This document shows positions 33,676-44,792 of a DNA stretch of 64,000 nt, in pieces. The stretch comes from Siphonodentalium dalli (taxonomy: Eukaryota; Mollusca; Scaphopoda; Gadilida; Siphonodentaliidae). Position 1 is the stretch's first letter; the number at the start of each line of letters is the position of its first letter. The stretch is from contig CP136061.1 of the NCBI GenBank assembly GCA_032622095.1, forward strand, positions 36,649,797 to 36,713,796. The letters are read 5' to 3'. The notes below the pieces were generated by a model. The model was not told the DNA's origin. It was given only the letters and a program-made list of their open reading frames with translations, and ran no database searches. The position numbers were made by a program, and so were the translations under genes.

Positions 33676-35811
33676 TCTATATGTATAAAACCCGTCGTTT
33701 GTGTGAGGGTGTGTCTGTGTGTGTATAACTCGGTCACGTTTTTGGTGCGTTTATACCTTTTCAACCATGCGTGCAATGTGGCCCAAATTTGTTCTACGGC
33801 CTATACTGTGTCGTAAAAGATGACTCACCAAATTTCAAGTCGATTGGTCAAAGCAAACCTGAGATCTAACATGGTCCCGAAATGCAGTATTTGCACTCAA
33901 GTATAGACACTATTTCTTATGACGTTTGTCGAAATGACGTCATCTGACGTCGCACGCAAACCCACATTAGCTTTGCTATTGTCGACGAAACTTCCATGCG
34001 CGCTAACAGCGTTGTTGGAAATAGGCGCTAAATTAATTTGTCAGTTCAGGTTGAGTGTGAATAGAAGTAACAAATGTTGATTTTGTCATGAAAGTGCATG
34101 TAGTGGGTGTAGAGTCGAGACTCGAACGCTCTACCATCGTTGGGAATGTGTGCTAATATGGTATTGTAATTTGCCAGTTCGGTGTGAACATAAGTAAATA
34201 ATGCTGTCTTTGTTATGAAAGTTGTGCGGAAGATGGCGAATGGACACAGTCTGACCTCCCGTTAGTGGGTATACCGTTCAGTAGATTCGCCGGAACTCGG
34301 TTAGAAGAAACACAATCCCGAGCTGGGAATAATACAGTGTAAACAATAGGCCTACTGCCCACGATAATTAATGCTCTTTTAATGTTTCAGTTGAGTGTAA
34401 ATCTGATGAAAGAATGCTTAGAAGATCAAAATGTGCGCGAAGCGCGCGCTGTTTAAAGTCCCTTCGTCGCTAAATAAAGGCTCCCGAATGGAGCCTTTAT
34501 CGGTTATTACCGGTATATAGTAATACAGTAAAATATCTTGATTGTTGCGTTCTGTATGTGTATATACATGTATATATGTGGGTTGGGGAGAGGGGGTACA
34601 GTTTTATTTCAAATAAAGTGTTCCTACAAATGGGTCTGTGATCCTTAGGCCCATGCTGAATGCAGGCTCCCAATGGTATCCGTTTAAGATCAAAATGTGC
34701 CGCAAGCCCCCTTCGTCGCTGAATAAACGCTCCCGAATTGATTATGTTTCAGTTAGTATATAGTAATATTTAAAGTAATATGCTGATTTTGTTTCTTCAA
34801 TATGTGCATGCGTATATGTGGGGTGGGTATGTGTAGAATACAGTTTTAGTGAAATAAAGTGTTCCCTCGCGCATCCAGTGACAAAAAAGAGAAGCATGAC
34901 CATTGCATTTCTTATATAGAAATGAGAATTTGTTCATGACCGCGGACACTAGATAGTAACAAAGAACATTTGTATACCCGTCATTTTGTGACGGACAACC
35001 CCCTAGTAAGTAAATAATGCTGTATTTGTTATGAAAGTTGTGCGGAAGATGGCGAATGGTATACCGTTCAGTAGATTCGCCGGAAATCGGTTAGAAAAAA
35101 CACAATCCCGAGCTGGGACTAATACAGTGTAAACAATAGGCCTACCGCCCACGCTAATTAATGCTCTTTTAATGTTTCAGTTGAGTGGAAATCTGATGAA
35201 AGAATGTTTAAAAGAGCAAAATGTGCGCGAAGCGCGCGCTGTTTAAGGTCCCTACATCGCTAAATAAAGACTCCCGAATGGAGCCTTTATCAGTTAGTAT
35301 ATATACCAGTATATAGTAATAAAGTAAAATATCTTAATTGTTGCGTTCTGTATGTGCATGCATCTACATGTATATAGGTGGGATGGGGAGAGGGGGGGAT
35401 ACAGTTTTATTTCAAATAAAGTGTTCCCACAAATGGGCCTGTGATCCTTAGGCTACATGCTAAATGCAGGCTCCCAACGGGATCCGTTTAAGATCGAAAT
35501 GTGCCGCAAGCCCCCTTCGTCGCTGAATAAACGCTCCCGAATTTAGTATGTTTCAGTTAGTATATAGTAATATTTAAAGTAATATACTGATTTTGCTTCG
35601 TTCAATGTGTGCATGCGTTTAAGTGGGGTGGGTATGTGTAGAAATACAGTTTAGTGAAATAAAGTGTTCCCTCGCGCATCCAGTGACAAAAAAGAGAAGC
35701 ATGACCATTGCATTTATTATATAGAAATGAGAATTTGTTCATGACCGCGGACACTAGAAAGTAACAAAGAACATTTGTATACCCATCATTTTGTGACGGG
35801 CAACCCCCTAG
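33676..35811 (+). mobile_element. Non-autonomous Helitron
   Basis: Starts TCTATATGTATAAAACCCG after an A and ends CAACCCCCTAG before a T, as expected for Helitrons (5' TC, 3' CTRR, inserted between A and T). A short hairpin lies just upstream of the 3' CTAG (CCCATCA/TGACGGG). No Rep/helicase frame is present, so it depends on a partner. The 3' part is duplicated (see 34190-35811), with an intact internal 3' terminus at 35003-35006. Confidence 0.85.
34190..35811 (+). repeat. Direct duplication of the Helitron 3' part (two ~810-bp copies)
   Basis: Unit 1 (34190-35006) and unit 2 (35007-35811) both run from TAAGTAAATAATGCTGT to a hairpin plus CCCCCTAG. Unit 2 begins at the base after unit 1's CTAG. 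Shared blocks include TTCAGTAGATTCGCCGGAA, ATGTGCGCGAAGCGCGCGCT and GTTCCCTCGCGCATCC. Unit 2 lacks about 27 bp near its start. Confidence 0.9.
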
Positions 35812-35835
35812 TATAACAACTAATATTTATAAGGT

Positions 35836-35852
35836 GGCGGGTCGAATCCGCC
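35836..35852 (+). other. tRNA T-arm-like hairpin (possible SINE head)
   Basis: GGCGG GTCGAAT CCGCC forms a five-pair stem with a seven-base loop, as in a tRNA T arm, and contains a near-consensus pol III box B. No matching A box, acceptor stem or full cloverleaf was found, so this is not called a tRNA gene. Confidence 0.3.
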
Positions 35853-36049
35853 ACTCGCACGGCGGCCTATCTGGCCAAATGTGGCGTGCATATTACAAAC
35901 TGTGCCATCAAGGCATCCGGGCTGTCATTGACAAACCACTGTAAAATGGTGAACTATTGGTGTACAAATGAAACCTTGCTTCGAAATGTACCATATGTGC
36001 GGTTTGTAATCAATCGTTAATACAGGCATCGTTGCAATAATGCACTGTG

Positions 36050-36385
36050 GATGAAATGAAGATTAACCCCAATAATTCAAACCAAAAAATATTGAACTTA
36101 TTTCAAAAACACATATATCGGCATTATTTGAAACTGAATTACGCGCTATATGAACCTAAAACGATGTTTTTAAAACATTCCAATATGGGACTAGTCGACA
36201 CGACACGACTTACCAGATTGACGCTATTTGTAATGTGTTCCCACTGCGGGTCGCGCCATTCAACGGAATAACGAACAAAAGCTCAATGTGGGCTTAATTC
36301 ATAATCAAATCAGTCCAATATGAACCTATGTGAACCTATGTGAATATTTATGTAAAATATGAACCAATTTGGATGAGGATATGTT
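36050..36385 (+). mobile_element. Family D MITE-like repeat
   Basis: Contains TTATTTGAAACTGAATTACG, GTGTTCCCACTGCGGGTCGC, CCATTCAACGGAATAACG and the end AATTTGGATGAGGATATGTT. Same family as 49031-49300. Confidence 0.65.
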
Positions 36386-36411
36386 GGCCAATGACATCCC
36401 GAGCTTTTTTC

Positions 36412-37045
36412 AACAGCCTGTTCTCCCGAAAACCAACACATTATCTGCTTATAATAGAACTTATGTAGGTAGATAATCTGCGTAAAATTGCCTCATTTTG
36501 AGTCGATAATGTACTGGTAATGAGAGCGTTTTCGTCACATTATTTACTCACAATGAGGGTGATTCTAAGCAGATTATGTGCGGACAATGACAAATAAGCC
36601 AACTCATGACTTTTCAGATGTACGCTCTTTAACACGTGTGTTCAATGTCGCCCGCGCTATAAAACGATATAGCGGATATGAGTCCATTATCTGCTTATTT
36701 CAGAATCAAGTAATCATATTATGTACATATTTGACATTATGGGTCGATTATTTGTTTTTCTAAGACATGCAAATATAGATGTAGCAACATATTCTCACCC
36801 AATTACGCACATAATCGACCTATAACATGAAATGGGTACATAATGTGATTATTTGATTCTGAAATAAGCTGATAATAGACCAATATTCGTCATTCCGTTT
36901 TATGGCGCGGGCCACATTGAAAACACATGATAGTCGCGGCTTATTTGTTTCATTGTCCGCACATAGTCTGTTAGAAACGCCTCATTACGAGGCGATTCTA
37001 AGCAAATGATCTACCTAAAATAAGTTTTTTTTCTGAAGAACAGGC
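36412..37045. mobile_element. Two family C repeats arranged head to head
   Basis: 36412-36760 is a minus-orientation copy (from AACAGCCTGTTCTCCCGAAA to CATTATGGGTCGATTA) and ~36790-37045 a plus-orientation copy (from GCACATAATCGACCTATAAC to GAAGAACAGGC). About 30 bp separates their outer ends. Both carry AAGCAGATTATGTGCGGAC-type blocks or derivatives. Confidence 0.65.
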
Positions 37046-38319
37046 AGGATGTAGATTAACACTAAACAAAATAATACAATCATGATAGAATGATGATACT
37101 GTCTTCGAAATGCTTTCCGATCGATGCCATCATTGCCATGACATCCGTTTCAGCGCTATTTCAAAACGGATGGATACAAATTCAATCACTATATACCGCG
37201 ACTTTGGCACGTATTACGTGTGTTGCATTCAGTGATCAATCTACTTTGCACATTATAGCGATAGGTCGCGAATGAGATCAGCCCTCTGAGAATTTAGAGA
37301 CGTTGATGCATGGCGTGGGGATGTAAAGTCGCCTCTAATATTCAAGAAGTCACATTGCTTTACAAATCGCATGTCAGTGCTGTCGCAACAATGGTATTGC
37401 GAAAGTAAGTCACGCTTTAATACTGGTCTGGAAATTTCCGTAACATTCCTTATATTGGCTCCGGAACTGGCGCAATGTCACGTTCTCTAAATTGGGTTGC
37501 GAGTCATTACGCCCTATACTATGGATGTTTACTGCTACGCTAATCTGGCCGTATCAGTGGTGCGATGGGGATATATCGCAGGACAACACATTTCGGGTTT
37601 TACGCGATGCGATTTATTTTATGAAATTATAGTACATGTTAGGCTGATCTGGCCGTGTCAGTGGAGCTATAGCAATGGACATATCTCGCAGGACAATACA
37701 TTTAGGGTTTTCGTGGATGTCTCATTGTTGCATTATCTAACATTTATGACCGCGTTAATTGCTTTCAATATTTAGGTATGAACAATGGCTGGGCCACTCT
37801 TGAATAGTTTATTGCGGGAACATAATGCATAATATAACAGCTAACTTTGCTGATTACGTACGTCTCAGTTGGAATGTAGAATAACTGTATTGCGAAGTAT
37901 TGGACGTGTATCTAATTCGATTATTAGATTTTTGATCCGCATTTAGAGGCTTTCTGGTGTGTTGAATGAGAAACCTTCAGTAATAAGCCGTAGTTTTGTA
38001 ATAGTTTGAAGGATTAGTTGTTTTAACGGAATTCTGAGGTGTTGCATTCATCAAACCAATATGTTTTATACTATAAATTATATGTATGCCTAATAATATG
38101 ACCATTTCTGACTGGTTTCTTGTATCTCACTGACTGCAGTAGTCCGACTCTCCATCTGAGTGCTAATATCAACATTTGTGAAAACAGCAGCATATATTGT
38201 TCATTGGCCAGCTGACAGTCGATGTCCAGAAATGTTATGAAGATCTAGATATGAAAGTTGTTTCTCGGCCATACTTTGTTCTACTGAAAATAAGTTTGAA
38301 CTTGTTTAATAAAAACAAT
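37046..38319. other. No gene seen
   Basis: Two loosely similar stretches with CTGGCCGT..CAGTGG..GCAGGACAA.ACATTT occur at about 37540-37595 and 37645-37705. No domain in the frame at 37497-37775. Confidence 0.4.
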
Positions 38320-38880
38320 AAGCTTTAAATGAACATAAAACGCGGTTTTTAAAAACAGTCCAATGTGGAACTATTTCCATTCGAAATAAGCTCATATTGG
38401 TTTTATTTAATATACCGTTTTTCATCGACACGACTTATCAGATTCACGGTCTTTATAATGTGTTTTCACTGCGGCCCACGCCATTCAACGGAATAACGGG
38501 TATAAATAAGCTCACCATGGTCGGCTTAAACCATGTTTAAACCTACATCGACGGCCCAGCCAAACCGGGTCTAAGGGGGCGTTTTTGTCGTTCAGTTGCC
38601 AGCCTGAGCTAATTGAGCATGCAGTCAAACTACCCTGTTGCCAATTGGACCAAAATGCATGCCGATATTACGCTTGACACGCCAAAAATTATCGCGAATG
38701 CATGCACGCTCATGGGATTTTTTCTTTGAGAAACAAGTATCGCTCATGGGGCACTAATCCGATCTCATTCTGGGTTTAAATCCATCTGGCAAAGGGCTTG
38801 TCTCTCAACACGAGTTTCACGTGCTGTTTATCACTTTCTTTTGAAAGATTTTCTGCCATGCAGAAAATAAAGAACTTCCC
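38320..38880 (+). repeat. Family D fragment followed by repeat G
   Basis: 38320-38540 has family D blocks (TTTATAATGTGTTTTCACTG, CCATTCAACGGAATAACGGG). 38561-38880 matches 19780-20098 (CAAACCGGGTCTAAG, TTCAGTTGCCAGC, CGCTCATGGGATTT, TTCTGCCATGCAG-like). Same D+G order as at 19.4-20.1 kb. Confidence 0.65.
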
Positions 38881-39325
38881 AGGCTTTGAACTGGTGGAAT
38901 ATTTTGGGAATTTATTAGCGTAACCAGAGTAGTGCTTTGTGGTATGATCTAAACCAAATTCAGTTATCAAATTTGACCCATAAATAAATAAATATAACTT
39001 AAGGATTGCAAACTATGTATACATCATATATGGTAACATAGTAGCATCGTTTGGTGTCATGATTAAAACGTTGAACACTTCAAATTAATTCGTAGAAAAC
39101 ACCAGTATTTGTGATGGTCACAAGCCAAAAAGGCCGCAATATAGTTGAAATTATATTGAAGGAACATGTCCATATCTGAGCTAAGCTCGCGTGCGAATGA
39201 AACAACTTTGACGTGATAACGCAAGTCGGCAGTAGCCACATAGACACGCTCTCACTCGAGATTATTTTCAGTTCCACCCTTTGATCTGATTGTTTGACAA
39301 TTCTGAACCGCGATCGAGAAAAGAC
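38881..39325. other. No gene seen
   Basis: AT-rich spacer without recognisable features. Confidence 0.4.
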
Positions 39326-39761
39326 GGATTCGTCATTTCAGGTTTAGCCTCGGTAAAGCCGGTTTAGCTGGATCGTCGAATTATTGGTTTAGTTGCCGGT
39401 TTAAGCTTATAAAACGCATAAAATATCGAAATTGACAAAAGCTTATCCCTACACACTTTATAGGTGTGAGTGCTAATCGCTTATAAAACAATTATAATCA
39501 AAATATTCTCGCTGTCGGAATTAGTTATTTTCGCAATCAATAAAACCCGGCGGTCCGCATTAGGAAAGTGCGATTAATTATCTCGACGATACAGACAATA
39601 CTGCTATATCACTGGTCTGGTTGGACCAGGTTTAAGCCAGAGATGACGAATGTGTCACTTAGACCTGCGGTCTCGGGTTTATACCACGGATTTAGCTGTC
39701 AAACGGCGGTTTAAACCTAGAGGTTTACGTAGACCGGGTTTAAACCTGAGATGACGAATCC
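39326..39761. mobile_element. TIR element sharing an end with repeat G
   Basis: The left end GGATTCGTCATTTCAGGTTT is mirrored by the right end AAACCTGAGATGACGAATCC; another copy of the end lies at about 39640. The same end opens repeat G at 19737. The interior is rich in GGTTTA/TAAACC half-sites. 436 bp, non-coding. Confidence 0.65.
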
Positions 39762-41192
39762 GGCCTATGGGTTTATTCCGCGATTATTTAGGAATCAAAT
39801 AAGTCCAATATGAACATATGTGAATATGTTGGTCCAATATGAACCTGTGTGCACGAAGATATGTTGTCTACAAATATGGACACAAATAAATAAGACAATT
39901 CGAATGGTTATTGCCAAAGATTTACAAGTTTTAATTTAGATATCAAACGTTTAGTTCACCAAATGTGATATACTGGTGATCCTTCTGAATTGACATGATA
40001 CTGTTATGGCAAACTTGTGATGTTAAGAACATGTGCCGTTATTTGTTCTAAAGTTGTCATTTTCGCGGTGTTCTGATAATCTGAACATATCCAGGAAAAG
40101 TCACTGTGTATAAAAACATTCAAAAACATACGAAAAATGTTAATACTTGTTATATTATTTGTTGCAAATCGACTATAATCAAGATGGTCATTCACGGCGC
40201 AGCTAATATTAACTTTTTCAACAAAAACATATATGTTCTTGAATGTTGCATACAGTCATTGGCTTTTTCGCAAATCGCTCGGATTAGTCAAAGACCGCGA
40301 AAATGACAAATTTTGAAAAAAATAAGGGTATTTTTTCGTAACGGCATCAGTTTGCCCTAACATCATCATAGCAATTCAGTAGGACCACCAATATCATAGC
40401 ACACCAGCGAGACCATTGGACCAGGGGTGTAATAGTAAACCTTTTCCGATACCAGAAAATGAAAACTTTAGAAATCGACATAAGTTTGCCATACCAACAT
40501 CATAGCAATTCAGAGGTAAATACAATAGCTTGTATTGAGTAACCTGTTTAGATTACAGCGTGTCGAATTGTGAAACTTCGAATGAATAATTATTTCTTGA
40601 AACGAAGATATACTAAAAGGATTATTCCACTCGGTTAAAACGTGTACATCGGAATTGTCTATTATTTATTTGGAGGGATGTTAATGTGGTAAAAGCAGAC
40701 GATAAGTAAAGGTGCACAAGGAACCCCATTTAGTGAGAGAAATGTTTAGATAATAAGTTCAATACATTACTGTTGAACTTATTATCTCAACATTTCCTTT
40801 GGGATATGTTGCTTTAGTATAGAAATGGTCCTGTGATTGCACAGGACTAATGGATAACTACTCACCAATGATGCTTTATTATAGAAGGAGTTAATTAATA
40901 AATGAATGATACATGTTGACAATATTCCTGCACGTATACGATTACGGATTCAACGGGGATTACACCGCACATGTTCCTAATCAATATGGATTATGCTAGC
41001 ACAGCTGTTACATGTCTATTAATGCTTTATGCTGATGACTGCTGTCTCATCTATTCACATATATTATTAAACAGGTACGCAGTAAACAATTTAATATTCT
41101 CAATAACGGGTTAATTAAATCCAAAAACTTTTATGTCAATCCGGGCAAAATTGAATACATATTATGTAGAACTCAAACAGTTAACACTGTAT
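39762..41192. other. No gene; small hairpin and dispersed fragments
   Basis: 39780-39870 is a family D terminus. 40330-40440 resembles 50330-50410 (GGCATCAGTTTGCCCTAACA). At 40742-40797 an inverted repeat pairs GATAATAAGTTCAATA with TGTTGAACTTATTATC. Nothing coding. Confidence 0.5.
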
Positions 41193-42190
41193 AATAATAT
41201 GGTCCCCATCTATAGGCCACCCCGAAGATCCAGATGAAGGTTTGTGAAGATCGGGTGAGGGATGTGGCCTGTATGGTGTGGCGAATGATTTAGTCAAGAT
41301 GCCGCTGGCTGTCATGTTTTTAACGAAATTTGGAAATAAAATTGATGTCGTCAATCTAGTGGTTACCAAAACGATCCATATGAATTTTGGTGGAAATATG
41401 ATGAGGGATGTAGTATGTTGGGTGTGCGAATTGTTTTAGTCATCATGCAAAGAGTAAAATTAAAATTGGCTGCCGGCGGCCATGTTTTTCATCTAAAATC
41501 GTTCACATTCGATAGCTCACATCTAGAGATGATATTAAACATCCTGTACGTATTCAAAACAATTCTCCAATACATGCAGGGTGTGCCAATGGATTCAAAT
41601 TTGAAATCCAAGATGGCTGCTGGCGTCCATGTTTTTTGGTCAAATTTCAGGGCAAAATAGATTGATCCCATCCCGGAATATCCATATGAAGTATGCTGGC
41701 GATTGCATGAGGGATGGGACATGTAAAGCGTGCAAAGAGTAAAATCCAAGATGGCGTTTTCAATGAAATACGGAACCATTTGATGCCACCCATCTGGTGG
41801 TCACCCCGAAGATATATATGAAGTTTGGTGAAGATCGGATGAGGGATGGCATCTGTAGGGTGGTGTTCCAAAGGATTCTGTCATGCAAAGAGTAAAATCA
41901 AAGCTGCTGCCGACGGCCATGTTTTTCATCGAAAATCGATCAAATTTGACAGCTCCCATATAGAGGTGAGCATAAACATGCTTGTAGATTCTCAAAACGT
42001 TTCTCAAAATAATGCGGGCTGCATGGACGGCCGGTGGATTCAAATTTGAATTTCAAGATGGCTGCTGGCGGCCATGTTTTTTTTATCGAATTCCGGTGGG
42101 AATCGTTGACTCCCATCTATATGTCACCCCGAAGATCCGTATGATGCTTGGTGATGATCGGATGCGAGATGTGACCTCTAAGGTGTGCTA
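41193..42190 (+). repeat. Family F degenerate tandem array (~4-5 units)
   Basis: Repeated blocks, in the same order each time: CAAGATGGCTGCTGGCG, GGCCATGTTTTT, CACCCCGAAGAT, ATGAAGTTTGGTGAAGATCG, GATGAGGGATG and TCATGCAAAGAGTAAAAT. Units are diverged from one another and of uneven length (about 180-300 bp). Single fragments occur near 795 and 1497. Confidence 0.75.
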
Positions 42191-42449
42191 AAGGAAATCG
42201 TTGACGTACTCGACGGATACCACCAACCCAAAACTCAAACTTGACTTCAATTTGTGCGGAAAACTTATTGCCACAAATATATTCAAGATTCTGGACGATG
42301 AGATAGGCTGAATTTGGGTATCACTGATGCAACCACACATTTTAAAATGTGGATATTATTTTAAGCTCAAGTGTTAATTATACATGTATGTGAGAATAAT
42401 CATCACGCGTGATGACATATTTCCCTTATTTTTTTCCTTAGGTCCTTAG

Positions 42450-43127
42450 GTGAAACTATATGCAGACGATACTGTTATGATGGCTAATACACCCAAAACA
42501 CTTCAGAGCCAGCTAGTCATATTCCATAAATATTGCCAAAAATGGAAACTGATTGTGAATGTGGATAAAACTAAAATTCTCCTTATTTCAAACAGGAGTA
42601 AACCACAAAATGTCAAATTTATGTATGATGGAAAAGAAATCGAAGCCGTAAAAAAAAAATTAATTATCTTGGCATTCTTCTAACAAAATCTGGATCATTC
42701 TCTGAGGCAATAAAAACGCTCGCTATAAAAGCAACAAAATTAATGTACTCAGTTATTACCAAAGCAAGAATGCGCTGCCTGTCAATTAAGAATCAGTTTG
42801 AACTATTTGATCTACAAGTTTTTCCGATTCTCACGTACGGCTGTGAAATTTGGGGTTTCGGAAATAACGACATACTAGAGAATGTTCACAGGAAATTTAT
42901 CAAACACGTTTTGAAGCTTAAACAATCAACACCAAATTACATGATATATGGCGACAGTGGAAGATCACCGATCGATGTAACCATTCATTTCAGAATGGTG
43001 AAATATTGGTTCAAATTGATACACATGGACGGAAATAGATACTGTAAAATCATATATGACTTGGCTAGACAGATCCGCATTATTTTAATAAACTCAGGTC
43101 AGGGACATCTTTTATATATTGTGTTTA
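42450..43127 (+). pseudogene. LINE reverse transcriptase C-terminal half, 5' segment
   Basis: VKLYADDTVMMANTPKTLQS (from 42450) is the catalytic YADD block of a non-LTR RT; it continues VDKTKILLIS. A run of nine A near 42650 shifts the frame. From about 42662 it resumes NYLGILLTKSGSFSEAIKTL and the thumb/C-terminal region FPILTYGCEIWGF, KFIKHVLKLKQSTPN, typical of this class. The segment ends at 43127, where a palindromic-end element is inserted. The RT palm upstream of YADD is absent, so this is a 5'-truncated, frameshifted copy. Confidence 0.85.
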
Positions 43128-44006
43128 CCCTGTGCCAATGCATTCTCTTATATATGCGAGTCGACCATAGGTCGCCTCGCATATATAAGAGAATGCATTG
43201 GCCTAACAATTTTTTACAATTGTAATAATTTTTTCTTGTATTCTTTAACAATTTTATAATTTCACCCATACAGAGCCCCAGACAAACATGAGCAGACGAC
43301 ACTCTTCTATATGCTTCTATATATGTGTGGGGCTCCCTGCAGGGTAATGTTTTTATTTTATTATATTTACACACTAAGTGTTGTCATCACTAAATCCAGC
43401 ATTCTGATTGGTCGCCGCCCACGTGGCTAGTTGCAGTTATTTCTCGGTGAATGCGCAACGCCTCATAACACCAAGCTAATAACACCATCGATACGTCATT
43501 AGGTTTGGAAAGACGAACGCGTAATGTTTTGGGCGCATTTGGACTCGCGCAGGACTGACTTAATACATCATCGGGTTTCAATATGAAGATAACTTGTTCC
43601 TATTAACTTTTGCCAAGGGTGCTATTGGGTATTTTGGGCTGATCTTGTCACGATACACTTTTCGATTTAAATAAATTTACAAAAGTGGCTTTTTCGCTAA
43701 ATGTATATAAATATAAGGATTAACTGTCATGTGGACTATTTTTATGGAGATGTAACGGTGAGGTAAATGGTCATAACTTGTAAGTAAAACCCTTCGGGTT
43801 TTACACAAGTTATGTCCACTTACCTCACCGTTACATCTCCATAAAAACAGTCCACATGTCAGTTAATCTTTATTTATGTCCTAAAAATTGTAAGAAACAT
43901 TTATTTAAAAAACATGATAAAAAATTGTTAGGCCAATGTATTATCTTATATATGCGAGGCGACCTATGGTCGACTCGCATATATAAGAGAATGCATTGGC
44001 ACAGGG
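43128..44006. mobile_element. Palindromic-end element, long form (879 bp), inserted in a LINE
   Basis: Outer ends CCCTGTGCC and GGCACAGGG. Both ends are 69-bp hairpins (43134-43202 and 43932-44000) near-identical to those of 11670-11898; the right one has two changes in its outer arm. The interior has AT-rich flanks shared with the short form plus a unique middle containing a ~161-bp hairpin (43713-43873). No transposase frame. Confidence 0.85.
43713..43873. repeat. ~161-bp hairpin with CTTCGG apex
   Basis: The left arm (TGGAGATGTAACGGTGAGGT and neighbours) is the near-exact reverse complement of the right arm (ACCTCACCGTTACATCTCCA and neighbours). Arms are ~70 bp with a few mismatches, and the apex is ACCCTTCGGGT, which in RNA would be a stable cUUCGg tetraloop. 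Confidence 0.9.
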
Positions 44007-44545
44007 TAAAAAATCCCGACTTACGACTGGATTTGATATGGCGGGTCACATATAGAGAATCGATATACTGTGTATGGGAATTTATCAAACCCAGATAGTA
44101 TTCTCGAATATGTGAAATGTAGCCTTATCGGCAATTGCAGAATCAGTTGGCAAAATGACATAGACACATCCAGTAGAGGTAAAATATACAGAATCTTCAA
44201 GCACGACCAAAATTTCGAAGAATACTTTAAAATCCTTAACGGCAGAAATAGAACTAGATTATGTAGATTTAGAACAAGCAATCATTACTTGCCAATCGAA
44301 GCCAGTCGATGGTCAAGCGCTGTTGAAGCCGACAACACTATGCAACGATAACAAAGTTGGTGATGAATTTCATTATTTATTTGCTTCAATGCAAGAATTT
44401 TAGCGAATTACGAAAACGATGTTTGCCAAGGATATATTTGCATAGATCGAATAAAATTGTAATGAATAATATATTGGACATGACAGATTTGGCTGCGTTA
44501 CACAGATTAAGCGCTTTTATCGGAATTATTAATCAGGTAATTGGT
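44007..44545 (+). pseudogene. LINE C-terminal end, 3' segment after the insertion
   Basis: Across two frames it encodes EYVKCSLIGNCRISWQND, KIYRIFKHDQNFEEYF, LCRFRTSNHYLPIEASRW (the R-x-x-NH-LP-E motif common at non-LTR C-termini), then in another frame a Cys/His region and FSELRKRCLPRIY, MTDLAALHRLSAFIGIINQ. It continues the fragment ended at 43127. Frameshifts near 44320 and 44360 make it non-functional. Confidence 0.8.
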
Positions 44546-44792
44546 TATGATGATGATGATGATTGTGATACTGGTGATGAGGGTGATAGTGATGATGTGA
44601 CGGTGATGATGATGATGATTATTATTATTATTATTTCTACTATTATATAACGACGACCACGCTGTTATGATATTTAGTATGACGACTACGAGCGATGGAT
44701 ACAACGACGATGTTGGAGAAGAGGACAAAGATGATAATATGGTGATAATGTTTATGATGAAGATGATGGTCAGGCGACGACGATGATAGTGT
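44546..44792 (+). repeat. GAT-rich microsatellite, left part
   Basis: Runs of GATGAT with interspersed GTGAT and ACGACGA directly follow the LINE end and may be its 3' tail. The tract is cut at 44793 by a TIR element and continues at 46908. Confidence 0.8.

Noticed and set aside
34430-34460. GCGCGAAGCGCGCGC as a terminator or structured RNA
   Set aside because: It occurs in both duplicated parts of the Helitron as an internal palindrome; nothing links it to a transcript.
42421-42455. TTTTTTTCCTTAG followed by the LINE YADD frame as a real 3' splice site
   Set aside because: The frame after it is a truncated, frameshifted LINE fragment, so a pyrimidine tract plus AG here is best treated as chance.
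43099-43374. Open frames across the palindromic-end element repeating CILLYMR-like peptides
   Set aside because: They are translations of the terminal hairpin, which recurs at 11.4-11.8 kb and 43.9 kb, not genes.
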